Assembly (NCBI GenBank): GCA_023078555.1
Contig: CM041196.1
Location: 9,814,985-9,878,984, forward strand
Source of the DNA: Ulva prolifera
Lineage: Eukaryota > Chlorophyta > Ulvophyceae > Ulvales > Ulvaceae
DNA: 64,000 nt
Direction of reading: 5' to 3'
Below are positions 1 through 10,424 of the stretch, piece after piece. The translations under genes were made by a program, and so were the position numbers. Every line of letters begins with the position of its first letter. The first letter of the stretch is position 1. The notes beneath the pieces were generated by a model that saw nothing but the letters and a program-made list of their open reading frames with translations, was not told the DNA's origin and made no database searches.

Positions 1-2
1 CC

Positions 3-451
3 TTAGATCTGTGTATCGATAGTGCTTTAAAGAAGGCTTTGGCCGTGGTTTGGGGGGCATCAGCAGGCCTTCAGAAAGGGTTCCAGGCAGGCACGCTGAG
101 GACCCAAGACTGGATCAAATTGCTTGCTCAGCCATTCAAGGTGCAGGTGAGCAGCGACCCCAACCGACCGCCACGACGGTGTGGGCGGCATGCAGGCCGT
201 GATCAGTGCAATGCACTCAGGTTGAGGCAATTGGGTATACGCTCAAGCACAGCAAGAGTGTATTGGAAGCCGCACTCTGCAAGAAAAACTGCATCTCTGC
301 CTTTCGGAGTGCTGGGTTCACTTTTGAGGACTCCGACCAGTACCACCCGGAATGGCTGCTCCCCAAATTTGATGCAGACGGCTTGCTGAAACCGAGTGCG
401 CGACTGCTCCCCTGTGTTCAGGACGGGACCACGGACAAAGCCCCACTCTAG
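3..451 (+). pseudogene. C-terminal end of a DDE-type (pogo/Tc1-like) transposase gene, two exons, truncated by window edge
   Basis: An open frame enters from the left edge and runs to position 146, ending at a good splice donor (CAG|GTGAGC). It resumes in phase at 221 after an acceptor (CTCAG) and stops at 449-451. The first part has a D-L-C-I-D stretch followed by K-K-A-L and V-V-W, like the Pro-Leu-Asp segment near the end of DDE_1 endonucleases. The second part (K-S-V-L..I-S-A-F-R-S-A-G-F) resembles the following helix, where such transposases have 'aw..i....i..sFr.aGi'. Catalytic residues would lie left of the window and are not seen. The assignment rests on pattern resemblance only. The 74-nt intron is inferred. 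It could also be a domesticated or host gene. Confidence 0.4.
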
Positions 452-559
452 CACGCAGTGTCTCTCGCAAACACCCACTGACCAACCCACCTACAGCCGA
501 CATCGCTAGCGCTACATGCAGGCCATGCTGCTGGGAATGCTCGAGAGAATACAACAGCC

Positions 560-1303
560 ATGGAGGCGCGCAAAAGCGCAATCCACCACGTGACCGTGGC
601 CACAGATGAGATCCTCCAGAACAACGCGGCGGTTCAGCACATACAGGGAGTCACGCAATACGCAGCAGATCCACTCCGCCTGAAAGTTCGCGGTGAGGGC
701 CAGGCTGCAGCTGCAGGCAACACAATTCCAGCACGACTGTGGACGGCTGAGGCGGCACTAGAAAAGATGCAACGTGAACAAGAAGCAAAGGCTAAGGCAC
801 TGGCCGACAAAGCAGCAGTTGCGGAAGCTCGTGCACAGAAGGGGGAGGAAAACAAGAAGCGGAAAGCAGAGAAAAAGGCTGCTACTGCCGCCCGAAAGGA
901 GCAGAGGCTCGTGAAGAAGCAGGCTGCTGAGGCTGCCAAGGCTGCAGCCAAGGCGGCCAAGGCTGCCAAGGCAGCCAAGGCAGGAGGCCGTCTTGCATCC
1001 AAGGCAGCACCCAGCAACCAAGCACGAGCTGCTGTCAATACACACCTCTGCGATTCAGCCCCAGAGCCTCCACGAACTAGTCGCAGGACAGTAAATCCCA
1101 GCACAAGGGCCCTAGAGGCTGCAGCAATTACCTCCGCTGAAGAATCCAGTGTGGACCTCAGCCCAGGCGAGGAAGACAGCCATGATGTTAGTGGACTGTC
1201 AATGGGCACAGATGGGCATGGCGCCCTCGCCTGTTCAGTTCCCACCTGTACAGTCCGTGTTGGTAGGACAGCAGCGCTGGCTGATGTGACCAATCGTCGC
1301 TAA
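560..1303 (+). CDS. Lys/Ala-rich coiled-coil ORF, possibly a further exon of the preceding transposase gene
   Basis: A 247-codon open frame with a central, highly charged, Lys/Glu/Ala-rich helix (about residues 75-145). Near its end is an alanine-lysine repeat (AAKAAKAAKAAK type), followed by an acidic Ser-rich tail. The open frame also extends upstream to an acceptor-like CTACAG near 500. It may therefore be a downstream exon of the DDE gene ending at 451, and the ATG at 560 need not be the real start. Part of the coding look comes from the low-complexity Ala/Lys repeat, which also opens the reverse strand. No enzymatic motif was recognised. A nuclear, DNA-associated role would be a guess. 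Confidence 0.35.
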   Translation: MEARKSAIHHVTVATDEILQNNAAVQHIQGVTQYAADPLRLKVRGEGQAAAAGNTIPARLWTAEAALEKMQREQEAKAKALADKAAVAEARAQKGEENKKRKAEKKAATAARKEQRLVKKQAAEAAKAAAKAAKAAKAAKAGGRLASKAAPSNQARAAVNTHLCDSAPEPPRTSRRTVNPSTRALEAAAITSAEESSVDLSPGEEDSHDVSGLSMGTDGHGALACSVPTCTVRVGRTAALADVTNRR

Positions 1304-3762
1304 GCAGCAGTTCAACAGATATCAGTACAATATATCCTGATTTAATAGCCCGAGCTTTCAGAGATCAGGGCTTAGGCCCGGTGTCGCAGGGTGTAGTGAC
1401 GCCTGGCTTTTAGTTGGGGCCTTGTTACGTTTCGCGTGCACAACGTAGCGCGAACATCAAGTAAAGCGAATAATGTATCTACAGTAACTATCTTCAGGGA
1501 TTCACGGGGTCGACAGGCTCCTGTGCTAATCGCTAAACCCGCTGACCCGTGATTGAAATTGTGGCTACAGGGTATCAACCTGTTACGTTCTCGGCCGTCA
1601 CACACAACGCGACTCACGTCAGCTACGCGATGCATTGGGCACGGTTAGGATTCGTGACGGATACTTTGCCGTCAAATTTCGATTTGCATCACGCAATAGC
1701 CCGTGCTGACAACTGACCCGATTCGACCCTGATCCGAGATAGAGGCACGGTCTCGCGCAATTTCCTTACGAGACTTTGTGGTGATTTTCGTGACATCTAT
1801 ACCTCTCGTCCAACACGATGGTATGAGTCATGGCTACTACGATACGGACAGCAACATGGCATGGGGAGTGGCAGATAATAATCAAATCACATAAATCCTC
1901 AGAGAATATGATGACCCCAACCGCCATGACATATGGGCAGTAGTGCGTGCAACTCCAGGTCCACCGATGTACTACGTGTCAACCCCCCCGGAATCATGGG
2001 GTGGCCAGAACACTTCCTGACCACGCGCCATGATGGCCTATCGACGCCCGAATGCGTCATTACTGACCTAAACGCGGAGGTGTATGATGACGGATGTTCG
2101 CGTGACGGCCCGGCGTGTGGGGGGCACGCGTGCCTTTCATGGTGGGGCGGACACGGTGCACGCCCTGGATCGAGCCCCAACGCGCCCACAGGTTGCGGCA
2201 AAAACGTTTGTTTTTGTTCAAAATGTATTCGTGCATCTCTCGCATTGTCCTGCCAAGTCATGCGGCCCGGATGGACGATCGTCTCAACATTGCGTCATCC
2301 GAATGCAGTAGCAGCAAGTGCATGTCCTTCGCCCCGGTTGCGCATCGGCCAACCTGAGGCCTGCATACTGCCATTTAGTGTAGTTAGAGGTCTCCTGGGG
2401 TCGATACGTTTGCGATCGCAGGCGTCACGACATGTGCCATGCCTGATTGCTGCTAATCGGTGGTCTGTTCAGCTTCATAAGCTCACCTACCGCCCACATT
2501 ACGCGAAACTGTCTTCATATACCCCTGAAGAACGTGATTATTGGGATATTTGATAGAAAAAACGAGTGAATTTAGCACCAGCGTGACGGTGATCTGGCCA
2601 CCCCAGAAATCGCGCTTTTCGGAAGGGGGTTGACACGTAGTACGATGTATCTTCGCCCTAAGGTGTGATTATGTTCTTTTTGCATTTGTGTTTTTTGAGC
2701 ACGTAATGTTCTGATGAGTAGGTTTGCGACTTCATCATGCCCAAGCAATGTCACCGTAGTCACATCTCAATAAGCACACGACAACGCACCATATGTAAAA
2801 AAAAATTGTTCATTCATCATACTACAACGGCGTGTAGCTGGAAGAAAAGCTCATCAACATCTAACGTGCAAGTCCAACCGGAGTCTCTGGAGCACGAAAA
2901 AACACGCATGGCTCGGTAAGATGCTGGGAGGGGGGTTGAATAATCCGCGAGGTAGAGGCAAAGATAGTCGCGCGAGCATCCCCAACGTAGCCAGCGACGA
3001 AGACATCGAACCCGTGAGTGTTGGGGCTATGTTGGTATGCTTGCGCTGCTTGTTGACGTATGAAGTGACACGCCATATCAATTGGGGCACCGTCTGGCAA
3101 AAGGATTAATTTGAGGGCAATGGTTGTGGTACACAACGTTGCGTTCCAACTAATTCGCGATGTGCAAGCGGGAGTGTGGGACCTCGGTGTCGATGCATTT
3201 GACAAGACACCGGAGGTGTCATGGCTTGCTCTAATTCCGATTGTTTACGCCGCGCTTGCTGTCGCTACCAAGGTCAGTCTTGAGTGGACAGCCACCGAAC
3301 TAGACTTGCCTTATCTTGGCGCCCTGTGTCCCCTTCGCGGGCGATGACAATTTTGACGGAGGACAGTCAGGTGAGATCCGTGCAACAACACTTAGATTTG
3401 TATGATCGCCCTGATGGGCGGTGTGGTTACGCGGATACGAACATGCCCCTGCCTAGGCTTCCCCAGTAGTGTGTGGGACCAGTTTTCTTGGACGAGTGGG
3501 GTGGGCATCCGTTTTGCCATTTCGCCACAGCGCTATGTTTGGTTGCAACCGCGGCCGTCTGACATGGCACGAATGGTGGGGCAGAGTTTGTTCACCCTAA
3601 TGCAGTGCGGGTAGGCATGGCATTTTATACCAACACATGATCAGTGTCGGCACTCCACAAAGCGATGCAGCAAAACCCCAAAGCGCAGGCCGCGAGCAGT
3701 GTGAATGGCTTCTTGCCAGACAAGAAGACTTATAGCAAGAAGCACAGGGACAATAACCCTGG
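1304..3762. other. 2.4 kb without a supportable gene
   Basis: Only short overlapping frames on both strands, none with a recognisable motif or splice-supported continuation. The ORFs at 1933-2553 and 3111-3347 are the longest, but composition and the equally long antisense frames give them no support. No tRNA, array or tandem repeat was noticed. Confidence 0.5.
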
Positions 3763-3767
3763 GGTAG

Positions 3768-4119
3768 TGTCAGAAAAGCTATCTTTGTGCAGAGCGGACG
3801 CGCAGTCCTCATTCAGGTCAGGTCAGGACAGCCAACATCTCATACCTGCTGCGCACAGAGGTAGAACCGAGAGATGTTGAAGGGAAGTGCTAGTACCGGG
3901 AAACAGTAAAGAGAATGGTTACAGATCTCAGTGTGCACATGCTTATATGCACACTGAACACTCAACAGTCAAGGTTACGGCGGGAAACCCTCGCACGATC
4001 TCTCTCACTACATCGAGACAATCCTGCTGGCGGCTTACCCCTGCACTGGATCCGCGGATCGTCCGTGCATGGGTGCACCTGTCACCACACTGCTGCCCGC
4101 AGGCTCATGCATTGTGACA
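3768..4119 (-). repeat. 3' LTR of Copia copy 1
   Basis: 352-bp partner of the LTR at 9996-10347. Immediately inside it, on the element strand, is a purine run (ATGGGGGAG) that fits the polypurine tract priming plus-strand DNA synthesis. The gag-pol stop codon lies 17 bp inside the element. Confidence 0.95.
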
Positions 4120-4136
4120 CTCCCCCATAAACCCTG

Positions 4137-7100
4137 CTAGGTCTCCACTAGCTGGAGTTTATTACGAACTTCTAGCAAAGCAGGTCCGGGCAGCACTTTG
4201 GTAAACACATCCGCTAACTGATCAACAGTGCCCACCCATGCTACCTTAAGTTCATCCATCTGGACATATTCCCGCACTCGCAAGTGCCGCACACGAATGT
4301 GCTTGGATCTGTCAGTGGACACAGCATTCACTGCCAGGATATTGGCACTTTTATTGTCACCCCACAGAGTTGGCTTATACGGGACGAGTTTTAGGTCGAG
4401 AAGCAACTGCTTCACCCACATTAACTCGTTGGCTGTTGCACTCATCGCGATGAGTTCAGCCTGTGTTGTATCCCCAGCCACTATACTCTGCTTCTTCGAA
4501 CGCCAGAGAACACAGTTCCCATACACCCGAATAACCATACCAGACACGCTTTTCAGATCAGCAGAGTTCGCAAAATCTGCATCTGAATAAGCCTCTATCA
4601 AACACCCGTGTCCCTCAGAGCCTACAAATTTTATTCCTAAGTTCTTTGTGGACTGCAGGTATCTCAGAACATGTTGCACAGCCAACCAATGTTCCTTCAG
4701 ACTACTGGACATGTGCCGGGCCAGGGCATGTGCCACGTAGCTGAGGTCAGGTCGTGTCACTCCTGCAATGTACTGGATGCTTCCTACAGCACTCATGAAC
4801 CTGGAATGCTCAGCAGCACTGGCTTTCTCCAGGTCCGGGTGCTCTTTCACACTCCTCAGTTGTTGCCGCGGCACTAACGGAGTGGGAGACTTTCGACAAT
4901 CAGACATACTGTACTTTTCAAGCAGGCTATGGATTTTGTTTCGCTGTGTCATGGTGATTGTCTTGGCCTTACGATCACGCATGATCTCAGTGCCAAGTGC
5001 CCATGCTAGTTCACCCAAGTCTCTACCTTCAAATTTTGTGAGAATTATGTCGACAAGTTCTTGCAGCCCCGCAGTGCCGCTGAATATGAACAAGTCGTCG
5101 ACCCACAGAAAGATAAAACAAAGACCAGATGTTCTAACATACAGTCCGGGATCACTCTGTGCGCACACAAATCCCATCTCTGCTAAGACCTTTACTAAAG
5201 CTTTGTGCCACTCGCGAGCAGCTTGCTTCAGGCCATACAGGGTTTTATGCAATCTCCATACACGTGCTGTCCCGTCATTGAAGTACGGGGGCTGTTCAAC
5301 GAACACTTCCTCCTCCAGCTCACCATTCAGAAAAGCACACTGTATATCTATGTGTCTAATTTCTAAATCTGCCTGAGCAGCAACTGACAGCAACACACGA
5401 AGTGTCGCATAGCTCCCAACAGATGACCAAGTCTCAAAAAAGTCTACACCCTCTACCTGAGAAAAACCCCGCGCTACATAGCGTGCCTTGTAGCGCTGAA
5501 TCTCCCCCGCAGGCCCACGCTTGATCTTGAGCACCCATTTGCCCGAGATAGCCCGTTTGCCCGCAGGCAGATAGCACAACCCGAAGGTTCCGTGCTCACC
5601 CAGTGCATCTACCTCCTCCTGCATGGCACGCAGCCATGCATCCCTGTCCGGACCCGCAAGTCCTTCCTTCATAGAAGGCATATCAGGGTCGGAGGAGGCC
5701 TTCTGCTTCCTGGCGGCAGCTGCTCGGCGCGACCCACGACGCTGAACACTCTGCTGCTCACCAGACTCCACATGCTGAGGCTTCAGGCCTGCACAGGACA
5801 CTCCACAGTCAGCCGCGGCTGATGTGTCCTGATCGCAAGCTGAAACATCAATAGCAGCTACAACTGTTTCACTACTAGCAATGTCGGAGCCCGCAGGCTC
5901 ATGCATTTGTACAGCTGCTACATCCGCAGCCAATGGAACAAGGCGTCTGCGTACAAGAGGATTGATTTTAATACGAGGCAAGGCGGCTGGAATGGCCCTC
6001 ACCTCGTCAGGCAAATCAACCCCAACTGCGGCTGAGGGGTCCGGATCCTCTCCCCCTAATTCGGATCCGGTCTCCACCTCATCTGGCTCATCCTCCCAGA
6101 AGGGCCTCGGCGCCTCAGCTCCTCGCAAGGGCTGAGCAACTGCCCCCGCGCCAGATGCTGAGGCCGCTGCCGAATTACTCCCAGAACGGACCCGCTGAGC
6201 CTCCAGATTCTGATGAGCCGCAGCTCTTTCATCATCTGAGACGGTGTAGTCCATGCGCTGTTCGTCATCGTCATCATAGATGCCGGGACTGTCGTCATCC
6301 TCATCCATGTCCTCGTCAGACGCACTGACAGACATTTGAACGGGGAACGCAGCTTCTACACCAGGGTCGTGCAACACAGCATTGCGCGTGACAACATACC
6401 GCGCAGTGCGAGAGGGCGTGGCGACAGGATGATACACTTCGCCGTGAACACGAGGGGGAGCAGGGACGGCAGGGTGAGCAGCAGCTCTGGACATTGCACG
6501 CGTGCGATGCAAAGCTGTTCTGGCTATTTCCGGTGTTGCCCTAGCAGGGTCACGCCGGATAATCTCCGCAGAGGAGCCAGCTCCAAATCGTGGAGAATAC
6601 ACAGCCTCACTAGGCTCAGGGTTATCCTGCCGGAAAGTCATTTCCATGACAGGAACCCTACCATGACCAGGGGGGGTGTGAAGCTGGTCACGCAGACGGC
6701 GCAACACTCCCCCGTCATAGGTGTGCTCTGCCGCGAATGGAGGTACATCAGCGTCAGTAACACGCTCACCCTCATCGCCCCCCTCGAAAGCAACCGTGTA
6801 GGAGTTCGCAAACTCCTTAGGTTCCCTCTTGTCCACAACGGCGGACGCATCGTACTTGCGTACGTGCCGGATCATCTGATCCGCAGTGCACATCACCTGA
6901 CGCATAACAAAAACCCTACCCCCAGGAACGTCCTGGGCGTACACACGCTGCATGCTGGGGCCTAACCCAGCCCCGACCCAGTATGCAGGCACACCCCGCG
7001 GGGACAACTTCCGCAGCTTGTCATCCCTAGGGTATGCATACACTTCAACCCCCCATGGACGCTGCTGCCGCAGCAGATCTTGGAACACCTCAACGGAGGT

Positions 7101-9686
7101 GTCTCGGAAAAAGGCCATATAAGGAATGATATCCTTATCACAAGACCACACTAAAAACTCATCTAATTCTGTCGTCGCAAGCAACTTGTACTTGCGTTTC
7201 TCCTCATCCCTCAACTTATCGCGCTCGGCCTTTTTCATGCGCTTACCCTTCCCCAGGCTCTTTTCAGCTTCGTCAACGTCCGCAGACGCATTGACAGCAT
7301 GCTGAGCTTTCAGGCCCTTGAGGATGCTCGCCAGTTTGTCATGGTACAATGCCGACGATGGCGTGAGATTGTGACCATGGACAACGCTGGCGAGGCATTC
7401 TATCCACAGGAACAGAGGCAGGCCACTCGCGAGCAGCACAGCACGGAGTGACTCAAAGGCCACTCCGATCCTCCTCTCGATCATGCCATTACAGCGATGA
7501 GCGGCTGTGGGGGTCAAACGGTGAGTGATGCCACGACGCTGGAGGTAGAGCTTTAGGGCCGCGACCATAAACTCTCCCCCTTTGTCGGTGTGTAGGATGC
7601 GCACACCCGGTTCACCTGGCTTCACCACATTCACCCGAATGCGTTCGATAATATAAGAGATCATGGCCGCAGCCTCACTCTTTTTGCGCAGACCTACCAC
7701 GAAAGTATAACGGGTAAAGGCACACATCACAAACAAAACATATTTCACACCACCAATTCCTACCGGAGAGACAGGACCAGCTAAATCGGCATGCAGTTGC
7801 TCACCAGGCCACTTGGCCTGACCCATGAGCTCACGATCATTGGCAGAGAAGTTACCCGCAGGCACCTTGCCAATTCTGCAGCCGTGACACCGATTCCCCA
7901 ATGGCTCGGAATCGACATCCAAATTTAAATGACCATAAAATTCACTGTTAGATTGCATACGTTTCAGAACCCAATTAGACTGATGAAAAGACAAGTGTGC
8001 TAGAAAAGCAGGTTCCAGCAAGTATGCATCATGTGGGACCTCAGCTCCCCCAGCATTGGGTCGCTTCAGGTCAATGGCCGCAACCGCCACATGATGCCAC
8101 TGCTGCTGATCCTCAATAACTGAGGTCGGACTGCTCTGGTTAGACCAGACTACCCCCCTATTGACAGGCGCACCGACGAGAATGGGTTTCGTATCTACCG
8201 CCATTTTAAAAGCAAAAACAGGATGACCGTCTACATCTAGTTCCTGATACTTGACGTCATCTTCCACGCCGGTAGCCATATCACCCAGACCAGGGACATA
8301 TAACACATTCCTACGCGTGTCTAGGAACATCTGCTCTGATCTAAGACCCATCGTGCTGAGCAGGTTGTACGGACATTCAGGAGCATAGTAAACACCAGGG
8401 ATTTCCACATCCAGTGGGTGCGTGTTCCCATGCTTGTCCACATAAGCACCCAGGTTCACCTGAATGGTTCCCCTACCCATGATAGAAAGCTGCCCTGGTC
8501 CCGCGAGATTGGCAACTTTCTGACACGGGCCGTACTCAGTGAACATTTCCCGATTTCCTACTATATGCATGTCCGACCCACTATCAACAATGATGTTCCA
8601 CGGCATGGACGCGTCCGGCTGTGGATACTTGGCAGGCATTTCAATAGTGCAAACATCTCTGGCCGCAGCCTGTTTGCGTTGGGGGCAGTTCGCACGTCCC
8701 TTCTTCTTGCAGAAGAAACAGGTCCTGGTCTCCTCGCGAGGAGCCTGGCCAGCTGCGAGAGCAGCGACCACAGGGCCGTCACCACGGTGCTGCTTGCGCC
8801 AGCCATGGCCTGGTTTGCCCGCGGGCGCCCCAGACCTAGCCTGCAGCGACCGCTGTTGTTTGAGCAAATCAGCATGCTCAGTTAAACGAGATATTATCAC
8901 ATGAGGGGAGGAGTGTTGAACTTCGCCGCGCACAGCGTTGAACTCCTCCCCCACCTCTAACAGTTTCAAACGTAGCCATCGCTGGCCCACATCGGCACCT
9001 AGTGCCTCCAGTTGAGTGTAAACACTCATCACCTCACCACAATATGTCGCGACATCTTTATTGTGTTGTGACAAAGAATTAAACCGACTCCACAGTCTGT
9101 GGATCTCGGCTTCAGTGCTAGGTCTGTACTTGGCAGTCAAGTAAGACCATGCTTCACACAAATGTGACATGCGATAGACAGTCGTCCTATCCGCGTCAGG
9201 CAAAGACATTAGGACCTGTGTCCTCGCCCTAGCGTGAACACGCTGTTCGTCCGCAGACGGTGCGTGCTGCAACAAATGGTCTAACTCGAACTGACCTAAC
9301 CACAAAAAGACTTTCTGTTCGTACGCAACGAACCTTTCAGTCTTGTAATTCCAATCAGGCAATTTCCCTTTAGTCAAATCAGGTTCGCTACGCCCCCGAG
9401 ATGCGCGCAGCGCCTCGGTTAACGTTTCGAGTGATATGAGTGACTCAGTGTGACCAGGATCGTTCACAACATGAGAGGAAAAAGGCACCTGCTGACTACT
9501 CTGCCCAGTGTGGGAAGAGGGTCGTGGCCGGACAATTCGGCCGCCCCGGAGCAACATACCCGCAGGCTGTTCTCCGTCAGGGAGCTGCTGGTCAGCGTCC
9601 CTGTCGACGAGAGGCTGCTGGTCAGCATCGTCACGCCTCTCCTCGCGAGGAGAGTTGGCGTTGGAGTTGGCGTTCGAGAGAGACAT
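4137..9686 (-). CDS. Copia Gag-Pol polyprotein, copy 1 (full-length frame, damaged motifs)
   Basis: A 1849-codon single frame: Gag (about 1-340), aspartic protease, integrase, Copia-type reverse transcriptase (RVT_2) and RNase H. The start is the ATG giving MSLSNANSNANS, shared with the other copies. Compared with copy 2, two codons (His-Leu) are missing in the CCHC zinc knuckle (near 8695). This leaves C-x2-C without its histidine, so RNA packaging by Gag would be expected to fail. Other differences include Pro to Ser in the E-T-W-S-P-V motif of the reverse transcriptase (codon 5421-5423), and Glu to Gln at 4461-4463, two residues before the likely RNase H catalytic Glu. Protease DSG, integrase D,D35E and the RT W-V-D-D box remain. 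The copy could be mobilised in trans but is probably not autonomous. Confidence 0.93.
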   Translation of the reverse strand: MSLSNANSNANSPREERRDDADQQPLVDRDADQQLPDGEQPAGMLLRGGRIVRPRPSSHTGQSSQQVPFSSHVVNDPGHTESLISLETLTEALRASRGRSEPDLTKGKLPDWNYKTERFVAYEQKVFLWLGQFELDHLLQHAPSADEQRVHARARTQVLMSLPDADRTTVYRMSHLCEAWSYLTAKYRPSTEAEIHRLWSRFNSLSQHNKDVATYCGEVMSVYTQLEALGADVGQRWLRLKLLEVGEEFNAVRGEVQHSSPHVIISRLTEHADLLKQQRSLQARSGAPAGKPGHGWRKQHRGDGPVVAALAAGQAPREETRTCFFCKKKGRANCPQRKQAAARDVCTIEMPAKYPQPDASMPWNIIVDSGSDMHIVGNREMFTEYGPCQKVANLAGPGQLSIMGRGTIQVNLGAYVDKHGNTHPLDVEIPGVYYAPECPYNLLSTMGLRSEQMFLDTRRNVLYVPGLGDMATGVEDDVKYQELDVDGHPVFAFKMAVDTKPILVGAPVNRGVVWSNQSSPTSVIEDQQQWHHVAVAAIDLKRPNAGGAEVPHDAYLLEPAFLAHLSFHQSNWVLKRMQSNSEFYGHLNLDVDSEPLGNRCHGCRIGKVPAGNFSANDRELMGQAKWPGEQLHADLAGPVSPVGIGGVKYVLFVMCAFTRYTFVVGLRKKSEAAAMISYIIERIRVNVVKPGEPGVRILHTDKGGEFMVAALKLYLQRRGITHRLTPTAAHRCNGMIERRIGVAFESLRAVLLASGLPLFLWIECLASVVHGHNLTPSSALYHDKLASILKGLKAQHAVNASADVDEAEKSLGKGKRMKKAERDKLRDEEKRKYKLLATTELDEFLVWSCDKDIIPYMAFFRDTSVEVFQDLLRQQRPWGVEVYAYPRDDKLRKLSPRGVPAYWVGAGLGPSMQRVYAQDVPGGRVFVMRQVMCTADQMIRHVRKYDASAVVDKREPKEFANSYTVAFEGGDEGERVTDADVPPFAAEHTYDGGVLRRLRDQLHTPPGHGRVPVMEMTFRQDNPEPSEAVYSPRFGAGSSAEIIRRDPARATPEIARTALHRTRAMSRAAAHPAVPAPPRVHGEVYHPVATPSRTARYVVTRNAVLHDPGVEAAFPVQMSVSASDEDMDEDDDSPGIYDDDDEQRMDYTVSDDERAAAHQNLEAQRVRSGSNSAAASASGAGAVAQPLRGAEAPRPFWEDEPDEVETGSELGGEDPDPSAAVGVDLPDEVRAIPAALPRIKINPLVRRRLVPLAADVAAVQMHEPAGSDIASSETVVAAIDVSACDQDTSAAADCGVSCAGLKPQHVESGEQQSVQRRGSRRAAAARKQKASSDPDMPSMKEGLAGPDRDAWLRAMQEEVDALGEHGTFGLCYLPAGKRAISGKWVLKIKRGPAGEIQRYKARYVARGFSQVEGVDFFETWSSVGSYATLRVLLSVAAQADLEIRHIDIQCAFLNGELEEEVFVEQPPYFNDGTARVWRLHKTLYGLKQAAREWHKALVKVLAEMGFVCAQSDPGLYVRTSGLCFIFLWVDDLFIFSGTAGLQELVDIILTKFEGRDLGELAWALGTEIMRDRKAKTITMTQRNKIHSLLEKYSMSDCRKSPTPLVPRQQLRSVKEHPDLEKASAAEHSRFMSAVGSIQYIAGVTRPDLSYVAHALARHMSSSLKEHWLAVQHVLRYLQSTKNLGIKFVGSEGHGCLIEAYSDADFANSADLKSVSGMVIRVYGNCVLWRSKKQSIVAGDTTQAELIAMSATANELMWVKQLLLDLKLVPYKPTLWGDNKSANILAVNAVSTDRSKHIRVRHLRVREYVQMDELKVAWVGTVDQLADVFTKVLPGPALLEVRNKLQLVET

Positions 9687-9995
9687 CCTGCATCAGGACA
9701 GATGGTTGTTTGGCGCGCGCAGCAACTAACCAGTGGGATTGCTCGCAAGCAAACAGGTTGATGAGAACAAGCGAACGCGTTCGCTTTTCTCAGCGCTGAT
9801 CATTAAAACAAGCTTCTCGACTTGTGTCTAATCAACAATATACTACGAGAGAGCTAAATGATGCCTGCGCTTTTGACCGCAGTCTGAGCGCCGGCAGAAC
9901 AGTGGAATGCCCGCCGTGTCTGCGCGCAGACATTGGCCGACGGCTTTCCTGAGCAAGACCATAAACAGACATAAACTCTAACCTCATCGATACCA
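9687..9995 (-). promoter_or_regulatory. Copia copy 1 leader with primer-binding site
   Basis: A leader of about 309 nt between the 5' LTR and the gag start. The first bases after the LTR on the element strand read TGGTATCGATGA. Their first 7 nt are complementary to a tRNA 3' end of the GATACCA type, as in plant-type initiator Met tRNA, so this is the likely minus-strand primer site. No conserved leader ORF was recognised. Confidence 0.6.
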
Positions 9996-10347
9996 TGTCA
10001 GAAAAGCTATCTTTGTGCAGAGCGGACGCGCAGTCCTCATTCAGGTCAGGTCAGGACAGCCAACATCTCATACCTGCTGCGCACAGAGGTAGAACCGAGA
10101 GATGTTGAAGGGAAGTGCTAGTACCGGGAAACAGTAAAGAGAATGGTTACAGATCTCAGTGTGCACATGCTTATATGCACACTGAACACTCAACAGTCAA
10201 GGTTACGGCGGGAAACCCTCGCACGATCTCTCTCACTACATCGAGACAATCCTGCTGGCGGCTTACCCCTGCACTGGATCCGCGGATCGTCCGTGCATGG
10301 GTGCACCTGTCACCACACTGCTGCCCGCAGGCTCATGCATTGTGACA
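9996..10347 (-). repeat. 5' LTR of Copia copy 1
   Basis: 352 bp with TG..CA termini inside a 5-bp terminal inverted repeat (TGTCA/TGACA). It contains the TATA-like CATATAAGC core flanked by a CAGTGTGCA/TGCACACTG inverted repeat. By eye it is the same as the partner LTR and as both LTRs of copy 3. Confidence 0.95.
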
Positions 10348-10424
10348 GGTAGAGCGTAAGACCTCTAACAAGACAGGACTTGATTGTATGATGGGGCCCG
10401 GAGTGTTTTTTTTGGCGCACAACC

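Larger units (their letters stand above)
3768..10347 (-). mobile_element. Full-length Copia (Ty1) LTR retrotransposon, copy 1
   Basis: A 6580-bp element read on the minus strand. It is bounded by two 352-bp LTRs that look identical and end in TGTCA..TGACA. The flanks carry a perfect 5-bp target-site duplication GGTAG (3763-3767 and 10348-10352). In element order: 5' LTR 9996-10347, primer-binding site just below 9996, about 0.3 kb leader, one gag-pol ORF 9686-4137, purine-rich tract beside 4120 and 3' LTR 3768-4119. Integrase precedes reverse transcriptase, which defines Copia. Identical LTRs imply recent insertion. The right flank enters a decayed Gypsy element. Confidence 0.97.

Noticed and set aside
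634..1293. 219-aa minus-strand ORF rich in Ala/Leu/Ser
   Set aside because: Mirror of the Lys/Ala repeat coding on the plus strand; low-complexity triplet repeats keep both strands open.
3887..4117. A 76-aa ORF repeated four times (also 10115, 56214, 62449), seemingly a conserved small gene
   Set aside because: It lies entirely within the Copia LTRs; identity follows from the LTRs being copies. It runs antisense to the element and shows no coding signal of its own.
4228..6965. Several long plus-strand ORFs over 4.2-9.8 kb (likewise on the opposite strand of copies 2 and 3)
   Set aside because: They are antisense shadows of the Gag-Pol frame and carry no motifs.
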